Positions 21,121-29,030 of a stretch of 29,030 bases of DNA are shown here, one piece after another (position 1 is the first letter of the stretch; the number at the start of each line of letters is the position of its first letter). Where the stretch lies: assembly GCA_021464525.1 (NCBI GenBank), contig JADRCO010000642.1, forward strand, positions 1-29,030. Reading direction: 5' to 3'. The notes under the pieces were generated by a model. It did not search any database. It was not told the DNA's origin and was given only the letters and a program-made list of their open reading frames with translations. Source of the DNA: Rhizophagus sp. LPA8_4_AMF (taxonomy: Eukaryota > Glomeromycota > Glomeromycetes > Glomerales > Glomeraceae). A program made the position numbers and the translations under genes.

Positions 21121-21774
21121 TGGGGTGTCTAAAGCCGTGTTTGATCGATCACGTGACTTTAATATAAATGGATAAATATTTTTATAAAACTAAAATTAAA
21201 ATAAATTTGTTTCTATTCGCCATTGTATATTTTATGTTTGATTTACCTACCACTGTTATATTTCATTGACCTGTACATATTTTTCTTTTTGGGGATACAA
21301 GTGAGGATCCAGTTTTTAAATTGGGTGAAGGTGTCTTGTTATGACTTTATCTTTTAATTTTTATTATCTATAATAGTTATTTTTTGTACTCCTCCTCCTT
21401 CAACATAAAATAAATAAATAAATAAATATTAAAATAAATTTGAAAATCATAGAACAAGTGTAATTTAACCTGCCTGCAAGTTTACTTAAGGTAAAAAAGT
21501 GGATTTTAAACACTGTTTTTGACTTTACATAAGAATGAACGAATATTGCCAATCATATCCAAAATGGATAAATTAATTTTAACAAAATGAAAAAAATCAA
21601 ATAAATCAAAAATGGGATTTATAACCCTAATATGCACTCTAAGTAAAGTTGCAGAGCGGACAAAAATACACCTACTATATATAATTTGAAAAATTACATA
21701 TGTGGCAAAAAGTTTTATTTGGAAAATTCATTTTTTTCAAAGTTACGTGATTAAACATGGCTTTAGACACCCCC
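21121..21774. mobile_element. Non-autonomous inverted-repeat element A (about 654 bp)
   Basis: The left end reads GGGGTGTCTAAAGCCGTG from 21122 and the right end, on the other strand, GGGGGTGTCTAAAGCCATG up to 21774. The terminal inverted repeats extend about 38-40 bp to CACGTGACTTT/CACGTAACTTT. Both ends are flanked by TATATA, consistent with a TA-type target. The 580-bp interior shows no convincing open frame, so it is a MITE-like element mobilised in trans. Family is unknown to me. The left TIR contains a CACGTG (21150-21155). Confidence 0.8.
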
Positions 21775-22163
21775 TATATATGAAAATTAAATTGGGATAA
21801 TATAATATAAAGCATCATCAAATTTGATGTTAAGTAACATAATCTGTAATAATGGAAATTATGTGAAATTATGTGAAGATTATGTGAAAATTATGTGTGA
21901 AAATTATCTATAAAGAATAACATTTTGTGAAATTATGTATTAGTAATGCTAAATTTTGTGTTTATCACAAAATTTTGTAACTTTTGTGATATATTATGGA
22001 ATGCCATAAATCATTGTCTCTGGTATGGTGGCTATTACCTATAACCAACATTAGTCTGAAATTTCTAATATATAAGATCACATGATTTTATCATATATTC
22101 ACGTAATTCTACATATTGTATCACGCATTTATTTAACTTTACATCATGCATTTATTTATTATT
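21775..22163. repeat. Repeat-rich spacer with ATTATGTGA tandem motif
   Basis: At about 21854-21906 the motif ATTATGTGA(A) is repeated four to five times with small spacers. Further copies of TTTTGTGA and TTATCACAAAATTTTGT follow to about 21990. A segment TAGTATGGTGGCGAT at about 21037 resembles TGGTATGGTGGCTAT at about 22021, so element A may sit inside an older repeat. No gene is seen. Confidence 0.5.
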
Positions 22164-22750
22164 TTATTTATTCAACTCTGCTAATACATAATCAGAAATA
22201 CAACAATGAGATTTATATTTTTTGCCAGTATATTCTGCCAGTTTACCAGTGATTTCTTTTTGTACAAATTCATATAATACCATGCCTTTCTTGTAAACTT
22301 TCTTATCGTAATTATATTAACAGACTCTAGAGTTGCAAAAACAGTACATTGCAATCCTGATCATGAATAATTACAGTTTTTCTGCACATATTATTTTACT
22401 GTTCCACCAGTATCGTTCAATATAGTTCAGCTCATAATGAAACTTTAAATGCACTTCTTTGTGCCAAAAAGTCAGGTTGTTAAAGAAATAATTCGCTATG
22501 CATAATAATCTATTCGATTTATATCATCTATTTGTCTTTACATAACTGGAAATCGGTATTTAATCCATTTTTCTACAATTCATACTCAATTAAAATCTGT
22601 TTCATGCCTTTTAATTTGCCATTTTTATTTACCATTGATTGCTGATTATTTAATCCAAAGATTGTGTTTCTCATCTTTAGTTGTTTACTTTCGGATTTTA
22701 GGTTCATTTCAAAAATCTTTCTGGTCTTTTCCTGGTTGAAAATAAATATA

Positions 22751-23154
22751 TACTAAAGCTCTGAACAGGTTAGTTCAGTTCCATTTTTTGGTTCTTTTCT
22801 AATTGGTCAGAACCTGTTTTGTGCAATAACTTATCATCTAGTAATCATAGAAAAATGATCAATAGCTCGTTGAAATCACCTCGTCAAGACGGTTTGAATG
22901 ATACTAAAATCATCTTTTCAGCATTGATAGATGGCAAGTTATTTTTTGAAAAATTGGCAAAACTAACTCATTACATATTGATGCTAGAAAGATGATTTTG
23001 ATATCATTTGAACTGTCTCGATAAGAGGATTCCAATAAGCTATTGATCATCTTTTTATGATCATTAGATGGCAAGTTAATGCGCAAAATAGGTACTGACC
23101 AATTAGAAAAGAACTAAAAAATAGAACTGAACTGATCTGTTCAGAGCTTTAGTA
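22751..23154. mobile_element. Foldback/MITE element B (404 bp) with about 180-bp arms
   Basis: The left end TACTAAAGCTCTGAACAG and the right end CTGTTCAGAGCTTTAGTA are exact reverse complements. The inverted arms run about 180 bp each (to AGCAT..TGAT near 22930 and TATTGATGCT near 22985) with roughly 85-90% identity by eye, leaving a loop of about 45 bp. TA flanks both ends (22749-22750 and 23155-23156), fitting a TA target duplication. There is no coding capacity. It lies inside the transposase-like pseudogene. Confidence 0.9.
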
Positions 23155-23511
23155 TATACTTCTTCAGGTACAAAAGGATTTTTTTGGTGTTATTGTGCAT
23201 TTAATTTAAGCTGACTCCATTTTTCTGATAAAAACTCATTAACCATTATTGAATATCTATTTCCCTTTTATGCAATAGTAATTCTTCAGATTTTGCTCAT
23301 ACTTCTCATTTTCTATCATTAGAATAGAATATATATTTATCATATATAACAAGAATTACTTTCTTATTATTAGTTTCTAATGTTGGTGGTGTCTATTCCA
23401 TATTTTCATCTTCATATTTTACCATATTCTTTTCATAGCTATAAATTTTGTCCAGAAATATTTGTCAATATTAAATAACATCAGGGTACTCATAACCATC
23501 ATAATATATAC

Positions 23512-23581
23512 CTATTATTAAGATAAATAATATTAAATCAATATATAATGAGTTTATTATAATAAATATAATTTATCTTAC
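23512..23581 (-). other. 70-nt intron with terminal inverted repeats in the pseudogene
   Basis: Minus strand: CAAACAAG|GTAAGATAAAT opens and AATAATAG|GTATATATTATG closes the intron. Removing it joins SQKQG to IYYDGYEYPD, the continuous sequence expected for the family. The intron body is itself palindromic: TAAGATAAAT near 23519-23528 and ATTTATCTTA at 23571-23580 pair. Confidence 0.6.
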
Positions 23582-23782
23582 CTTGTTTTTGGGATTGTAA
23601 AAAATAATCAAGTACATTCAACCAACATGTTGCAGTTGCCACACTAATAGTTTTTTTTCTCATTATTTCTGAGTTGACAAGTAATTTGTTATTAACAAAT
23701 TCTTTAAATTTTAGCAGAATGGTTATTCTACCTTGAAAACGAATCCTGATATGGCATTTTTCTGCTATATCCTTATTATCTA

Positions 23783-24087
23783 TAGTAGGACTCCAGACAT
23801 TACATACATAACTCACAACTGAATTTTTCCAAAAAAAGACCCAATTTGCTCTTTTTTTATTTTCAGTTTTTTGTGATTATCTCAGCATCCAGTGATCCAA
23901 TTTATGCAGTTTTTTATTTTATTTTATAAGGCTTGATGAGAGCTACAAAACAAAAAATATCTGCATAAATTGGACCACTGGATGCCAAGATATTTGTAAA
24001 AAAGTGATTTTTTTTATAAATTTAGGCTAATCTGTGAAAAAGTTATCCTTTGAGTTGTATATGTAATGTCTGGAATCCTTCTACAGT
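23783..24087. mobile_element. Inverted-repeat element C (about 305 bp)
   Basis: Left TAGTAGGACTCCAGACAT and right, reversed, TGTAGAAGGATTCCAGACAT mark the ends. Further inside, CATCCAGTGATCCAATTT pairs with CATCCAGTGGTCCAATTT (reverse strand), so arms reach about 125 bp with a short AT-rich loop. TA-rich flanks suggest a TA target. It splits the transposase-like pseudogene between KKTIQLI and DNKDIAEKC, showing it inserted after that gene was in place. Confidence 0.8.
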
Positions 24088-24646
24088 ATTAATTGTATTG
24101 TCTTTTTATGTTTACCTTAATGGTTTACTGGAAGATGATTATATTAGAGCCAATAATTTGCCCAATATCTAATAGATTTTGCCTTATATAATCCATCCCT
24201 AATAAAAACTAATTATATAATCTTCATACTGGTTTTCGTCTTCTCTTTTCTGTTATTATTTAATCTTGTCAAATATTCAAATATTGCTCATTTTTTATTA
24301 TATTCAGCCATAGTCATTAATTTTTGCTAATTTTAAGCTCAACTTTTAAAATTTCAATTTTTTCATTTAGATTATTGCCATTTTCAAAATGGTATATGCA
24401 ATGTCGATCATCAAAAAAATTTTTTTTTGGATTTTTGCTAAATATTTTAAATCTCATAAACTTAACGTGCCTTTCTTTGGTGATTAACCAAGATTCTTCA
24501 GGAATATTTTTATTGGTATGTTCATTCACAGCTTTTCACTAAGTTATAGGCCAAGTTATTATGTACTATTTGACATTTTTTTCGCTTAAAGTTTGCGATT
24601 TTTTACTGATTTTTCAATTTTAAAAGATCTGTATATTTTTTTCATA

Positions 24647-25823
24647 ATGGCTCGTGCTTTTAGTGAGGACTTGAAATGGAGAGTTATCTAGCTTTATCAT
24701 GATAGTCATAAACGAAAAAAAATTGCAGAGTTATTGCATATAAACAAGGGTGCTGTTGATAAAATTCTGAAAATATATATACAATGGGAAACCGTAGTGA
24801 ATCCCTGGCAGAAACTACCAAGACATTATAAGATACTAACCAGAAATGAAATGAAGGTAATTTATGAATAGGAAAAGAGATATAATGTATCTTTTTCATA
24901 TCTTTAATTAATACTTTACATTATCAATTTAGATATTACAAGAATTAGTCAAAGATAAAGTAGATTGGTATTTAGATAAATTAGTAGGTGAGCTTGAGTC
25001 ACAAACAGGGAAACTAGTTTCAATTCCAACTCTTTGGCGATCTTTAGTTTATTGTGAGATTAGCAGGAAAAAAGTAAGTTTAACATTAGGTCTTCAAATT
25101 TCTTCCTAAATTATATTATATAATTTTAAGGTTTATTATACAGTTACATCGGGCAGCTTATGAACGAAATGAACTTCTCAGAAGTACTTTTATTGCAAAA
25201 ATTAGACGTGATTATAAATCTGAGCAGCTTATATTTATGGATGAAGCTGCTAAAGATGAATGCTCTTTATCTCGTGGGTATGGATATTCTCTTAAAAATA
25301 CATTTGCAACTAAAAAAAATGTATTTATTCAAGAAATATAATATACAATATTGCCTGCTCTTTCTTTGCAAGGTATTATTGCTGTAGATATAATTGAGGG
25401 TAATTGTACAAAAGAAAAATTTAAAGAATTTGTTATTTCAAATATGATATATTGAATTTTAAGTTTATTTTATTATTACAATGGGTGTAATAGTAATTTA
25501 TTATTTTTTTATATTAGGTACCTCAGATGAATGCATATCCTAATGAATAAAGTGTTCTAATACTTGATAATGCACGAATTCATCATGACAAAGATCTTAT
25601 AGAATATATTGAAGCATTTGGCAGTTAGGTTGAATTTTTACCTTCTTATTCTCCTGACTTTAATCCTATAGAAACCTGTTTTTCCATTATAAAGTCATTT
25701 TTAAAAAGATATAGAGATTTTGTTAATTCATATAATGATTCTAGATATCCTCTTTTAATAGCATATTCCCAAATTACTCCACAAATGGCTAAAGTATTTT
25801 TCAAAAGTTCAATTTATATGTAA
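24647..25823 (+). pseudogene. Tc1/mariner-like (IS630 superfamily) DD34E transposase pseudogene
   Basis: ATG at 24647 (MARAFSEDLKWRVI). Exons 24647-24856, 24933-25073, 25144 to about 25440 and 25518-25823 read in one frame with introns 24857-24932, 25074-25143 and a third ending at 25517. An N-terminal helix-turn-helix (HKRKKIAELLHINKGAVDKI) is followed by the catalytic triad: D in FMDEAAKDE, D in LILDNARIHH and E in YSPDFNPIETCF, with 34 residues between the last two. Stops interrupt at WRVI*LYHD, QEI*YTILP, NE*SVLIL and GS*VEFLPS, and the third intron lacks a clear GT donor. So it is inactive although the triad is intact. I could not find convincing terminal inverted repeats, so element limits are unknown. 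Confidence 0.85.
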
Positions 25824-26031
25824 TATAAATTTGTTGACAAAATTTAAAAGATACAATTATCTTTTTATTGGAAATAAAATTTTATATAAAAAATTATAAA
25901 ACAGTGTTTTTTATTGTTTTATTACTAATTAGTAATTATTACAAAAAGAATTTGATTGATCATTGTTATGCATACTAAAAAGACAATCATTTGCTTATTT
26001 GTAATTGAAATTAGGAAAATCTGATCAACAA
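25824..26031. other. Short AT-rich spacer
   Basis: 208 bp lie between the converging ends of the transposase pseudogene and the SAM-like pseudogene. It includes poly-A/T stretches and ACTAATTAGTAATTATTA. No feature is called. Confidence 0.5.
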
Positions 26032-27660
26032 CTATTTGTAAAATTTTGCTACAGCCCAGAATGCTTTACGTCATCCTATTTTGTTTACACCTAATTGATC
26101 AAATTCTGTATCTGTAAGATCATAAATCTGATTTACAGAAATTTGTTGTTCCTTAAAAATATCTTTAAATCTTGTCGTAAATTCCTCACTACCATCTGAT
26201 GATTTATCTAATTTAATAAAAAATTCATCAAGAGACAGAACTGGTTGCTTTGAAAGAGGTAATACATTTGGTGGTGAATTAGATGGATTATTTGTGATTG
26301 AATTTTGCATAAAAGAAAACATTTGAGGTGGAATAGCAAAAAATAAAGGTGTTGTATTGAAATTTGGATTTTGAGTAATAGGCATTAAAGTTATAGATGT
26401 AGTTGTAATTGCAGGTGTTTTAATACTATTAGATTGTGAAAAAATAGGTAAATTAGGCATTTGTGTATTATCTGTAGTCCCTCAAATCTAAAAATAAATA
26501 AAATTAATTGAAGTTTTATCTAATAAATTATGTAAAGTGAAAAACAATTACAATTTCCTTAGCCCAGCATTGAAGATGCATTGCAATAAGTTTTATGTGT
26601 CTTCCATCATTAATAAAGCAAACATCATACTGGTCACATTTATATTGATCTCTTAATTCTCGAATTATACATCCTTCTTGTTGTAGAACTTCAGAAAAAT
26701 TATCCAATTTCAGAATTCCTTTCTTTTTCTTTTTTTGCAAATTGTTATCCTCATTTTCTGAACCTTCAGAATATAAATTCCCCTAAAATTTAAAATGATA
26801 TATTGATTTTATGTAACTATATTCATAAAATCATATTATAATAAAATAATAAGTAGTACCTTTCGCTTTTGCCTTTTATCTTTTTTTAAAAATACTATAA
26901 TTGCCATATTCTTACGCTTCTCCATTAATTTTTTGTAATCTGAAAGGAATTTTCTATAATCCTGCATATCTACCAGTTGTGTTCCAGCCCCTGCAGCTTT
27001 TTCTGACTTGAATGATACCAAATAATTTGAATGTGTAATATTTTTATTTCTGGTTAATTTCTCAATATAAAAGTAAACATCTGCAAGAATATCATCTAAT
27101 GATGATACTTCTATTTCCATCCATTTAGATGGTAATGCTGGGCCAGTAAAAGGTTTTACAATTAGATTAAATGATATCACTTGTTCTGCATCTGATTTTT
27201 CGCCATTTTCAAAACCTGCATCACCATCATCTTTATCATCAAGTTCAATACTATTGCTTCTACTATGAGTTGACTCATCATTTTCTGGGCTATTTCTATT
27301 TGAATTAAATTCTAAATTTATCTCGTGTGAAGTAGAAGGCTTTGAATTAGTATTAAGTTTTTTTTTTTGAAAAGCACTATTGCATGCAGGACAAAAAGAA
27401 AATTTAAAGGTTGTAGTAAGATCAAAGGAATAACCAAACTGAGTTATGCTTTCTTGAATATATTCAATTTGTTTTAATGGTAAGCTAGGCTTTGATATTC
27501 GAGTAAATGCAATTTTTACTTGCTCAGTTCAGTTTTTTGTATTTGGTTTGATAGTTTTATCACATGCGCACATTTTTTTACGAATACTAAGTTCAACTCC
27601 ACAATAAAGGCATTTTTTACAACCAAGGCAAGTGCCAATAAGGTACTCTTAAAAGGTCAT
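26032..27660 (-). pseudogene. Cys-rich / SAM-like domain gene with in-frame stops (3 exons)
   Basis: Exons 27660-26860, 26782-26552 and 26487-26032 read in one phase for 496 codons, with normal GT-AG introns. In order: a Cys-rich N-terminus (TCLGCKKCLYCGV, MCACDKTI), FSFCPACNSAFQKKK, an acidic Ser/Asp linker, VISFNLIVKPFTGPALPSKW, a helix (DMQDYRKFLSDYKKLMEKRK), QYKCDQYDVCFINDGRHIKL, a Pro/Asn-rich spacer and a C-terminal SAM-like fold (LSLDEFFIKL, EFDQLGVNKIG, RKAFWAVAKFYK). Only stops break it: TAA at codon 4 (27649-27651), then TGA at 27529-27531, 26482-26484 and 26071-26073. No frameshift is seen. I recall a multi-copy Rhizophagus family of this shape, without a known function. The TAA could mean the true start lies elsewhere. 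Probably a young pseudogene. Confidence 0.7.
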
Positions 27661-28207
27661 TATGGAATTAAAATATAATAATGAATAATCACGTCTTTAA
27701 AATTTTATAGATGTGAAGCCCAATTTTTATAATCTAAAATCGATAAATTTTTATTGGATAATTGGTTGTTTGATCATATGATGCCGATCATTTGAATAAT
27801 CACAATCAGAATCAAATTTTTGCATGCAGACTGATTGCATACACTATTTTGAAAATGGCGATAAACAGATTTAAACCTTCGTCTTTCATATCATATAAAA
27901 AAATTTTTACTAAAATATATTTAAAATACACTTAAAATATACTTATATACTTAAAATATATAAAAAATATACTGAAATAGGCAAATTTAAGTATAGATTA
28001 AATATAATTTAAATATATATTAATTATAATTTAGATACTGATTTTGCGAAAATTCAATTTTCAGTATATTTTAAGTATAAAATAAGAAAATTAAGTATAT
28101 TTTAAAGAAATTTAAATGTATTTTAAATATATTTTAAGTATAAATTTTTTTTATAGGGATATCATCCAAAATTTTCTCAAAATTAATCAGAGTTAATTGA
28201 TGCTTAT
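27661..28207. other. AT-rich region containing palindromic element D
   Basis: This is upstream of the SAM-like pseudogene. No open frame or recognisable promoter is seen. The main content is the inverted-repeat element at 27888-28165, listed separately. Confidence 0.5.
27888..28165. mobile_element. AT-rich inverted-repeat element D (about 264-278 bp)
   Basis: The left arm ATAAAAAAATTTTTACTAAA.. and the reversed right arm CTATAAAAAAAATTTATACT.. align for about 90 bp, with repeated TTAAAATATACT blocks. The heptamer ATATCAT occurs directly outside both ends (27888-27894 and 28159-28165), a possible target duplication. The low complexity makes chance matches easier, so confidence is moderate. 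Confidence 0.5.
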
Positions 28208-28398
28208 TTATGAGCATTGATATTTAATGATTCCTTTTGCAGCTTTTATGAAAGAGTCGCTGAGAATATATTTATCAAAATATGTTGATTTTTTAGTTTT
28301 TCCAGTAAGGTAAGATCTGCATTTTTTTTGTTCTAAGTGTACATTATCTAACCATACTAATTCACATTTATTTTCTTTTTCATTTAAAAATTTATTTC
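28208..28398 (-). pseudogene. Short coding remnant of a repeat family
   Basis: A minus-strand frame without an ATG reads NKFLNEKENKCELVWLDNV, then YLTGKTKKSTYFDKYILSDS and FIKAAKGIIKY, ending at TAA 28208. The pattern KST-Y-DKY...FIKAAKG resembles a short motif seen in many Rhizophagus repeat-encoded proteins (from memory). The frame upstream is broken by stops, so only a fragment remains. Confidence 0.4.
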
Positions 28399-29030
28399 AT
28401 CATTTTACCCACTATTATCCTCATTTCCTCAATCATCAATTCTTCAATAATTCGTAGTTTTTTTGCAAACTTTCTGTTTTTATTTCATTTTTGTTCTTTA
28501 ACTTTAGTTTTTTTTTTTGAAAAACAAGTCATTATTATTATAAGGTGTGGGAAAACATTGATTTCATGTGAAAATCAGTAAAAATCTCGCATACAAAATG
28601 CTGATTATTAGTTCAAAATCTGTCTTTTTTATTATAATATCATATTAGCATTTCCTGAACTTTGAATTGAAATAAATCAGAATATTTTTATGATATTTTG
28701 TAAAGTAAGCCAATAAAAATGTTTAGCTAATAATGTTGCTTTATCATTTTATCAGTTTTAAATTTATATTTTAATATTTTATTTTTAATTTATAAAATTT
28801 TAAAATTACCTAATATTTGTGTTAGTTATAGGTGATAGCCATCATAATACAGTTGCAATAATTGTTTAGTAATGCTTAGAGGTGTGCCAGAAATCAGCTG
28901 ATTTAAAAGGAGATGGGGGAATAAGCTTCAAACAGGTCTATATATCACATAACATTTATATATTTAAATATAAATATAAGTAATTTAATTATTTTTTTAT
29001 ATAATTATTATAATGCAATTAACTTGACTT
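28399..29030. other. AT-rich right end, no gene seen
   Basis: Minus-strand Lys/Glu/Ile-rich open stretches near 28410-28500 may continue the remnant at 28208-28398 but contain stops. The rest is AT-rich with no supported gene, RNA or terminal repeat. Confidence 0.5.

Larger units (their letters stand above)
22164..24529 (-). pseudogene. Decayed DDE-transposase-like gene, interrupted by two elements
   Basis: Minus-strand fragments in order: MNEHTNKNIPEESW to ILKVELKISKN (24529-24317), then a stretch with stops (MTMAEYNKK, FEYLTRLNNN, SIRYWANYWL), element C, DNKDIAEKCHIRIRFQGRI to FLQSQKQG (23780-23582), an intron, IYYDGYEYPDV, KVILVIYDKYIFYSND, element B, MRNTIFGLNNQQSMV, KLKGMKQILIEYEL, and an open tail (GLQCTVFATLESVN, RKFTRKAWYYMNLYKK, GKLAEYTGKKYKSH) ending at TAA 22164. 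It resembles a transposase-like family abundant in Rhizophagus that I know from memory; the motif at IFYSND corresponds to its first catalytic Asp region. Many nonsense codons and a probable loss of the central catalytic segment at element B show it is dead. Confidence 0.75.

Noticed and set aside
24684..24899. 71-codon minus-strand frame
   Set aside because: Antisense of the first Tc1/mariner exon, which has a clear helix-turn-helix in the plus frame.
24540..25960. Terminal inverted repeats for the Tc1/mariner pseudogene
   Set aside because: Comparison of the flanks gave only short AT-rich matches, so element borders were not called.
1..29030. tRNA, rRNA or CRISPR features
   Set aside because: I scanned for B-box-like GGTTCGA patterns, rRNA-like GC-rich stretches and regular spacer arrays and found none; small structured RNAs cannot be excluded by eye.

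Overview
The window looks like nuclear DNA of an arbuscular mycorrhizal fungus of the Rhizophagus type (Glomeromycotina). The base composition is very AT-rich. Protein genes are cut by many short GT-AG introns (about 60-120 nt). The conserved genes read as fungal/metazoan-type housekeeping proteins. The right part carries decayed copies of a transposase-like family and a SAM-like family that I associate, from memory, with R. irregularis. The genus call is an inference; a eukaryotic, probably early-diverging fungal, origin is well supported.

Layout. 1-3434 is AT-rich non-coding DNA with a degenerate repeat cluster and a pyrimidine-rich tract. 3435-7201 (minus) is a 16-exon HOOK-family dynein adaptor. 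It stands head to head, across about 985 bp, with the 12-exon SEC31 gene (COPII outer coat) at 8187-13228 (plus). Four more complete genes follow on the minus strand: ATG8 (13913-14502), RTF2 (14986-16146), a ZCCHC10-like zinc-knuckle gene (16546-17366) and the CCR4-NOT subunit NOT3/NOT5 (17678-20889). I rebuilt all six genes exon by exon; reading phase closes at every junction and lengths match the families (733, 1386, 122, 313, 181 and 671 aa). Two introns, one in HOOK and one in NOT3, must use GC-AG splice sites to keep frame.

Beyond about 21 kb the character changes abruptly. A 654-bp terminal-inverted-repeat element is followed by a decayed minus-strand transposase-like gene split by two further inverted-repeat elements (404 and about 305 bp). 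Next come a plus-strand Tc1/mariner-like DD34E transposase pseudogene, a minus-strand Cys-rich/SAM-like gene with an intact frame broken only by a few nonsense codons, another palindromic element, and a short coding remnant.

Functionally the intact genes cover membrane traffic (HOOK, SEC31), autophagy (ATG8), replication-fork/genome maintenance (RTF2), RNA binding (ZCCHC10-like) and mRNA deadenylation (NOT3). They do not form one pathway. RTF2, ZCCHC10-like and NOT3 each carry one CACGTG hexamer about 100-135 bp upstream of the start codon, which hints at shared control. The contrast between a gene-dense block and a repeat-rich block is the main architectural feature.
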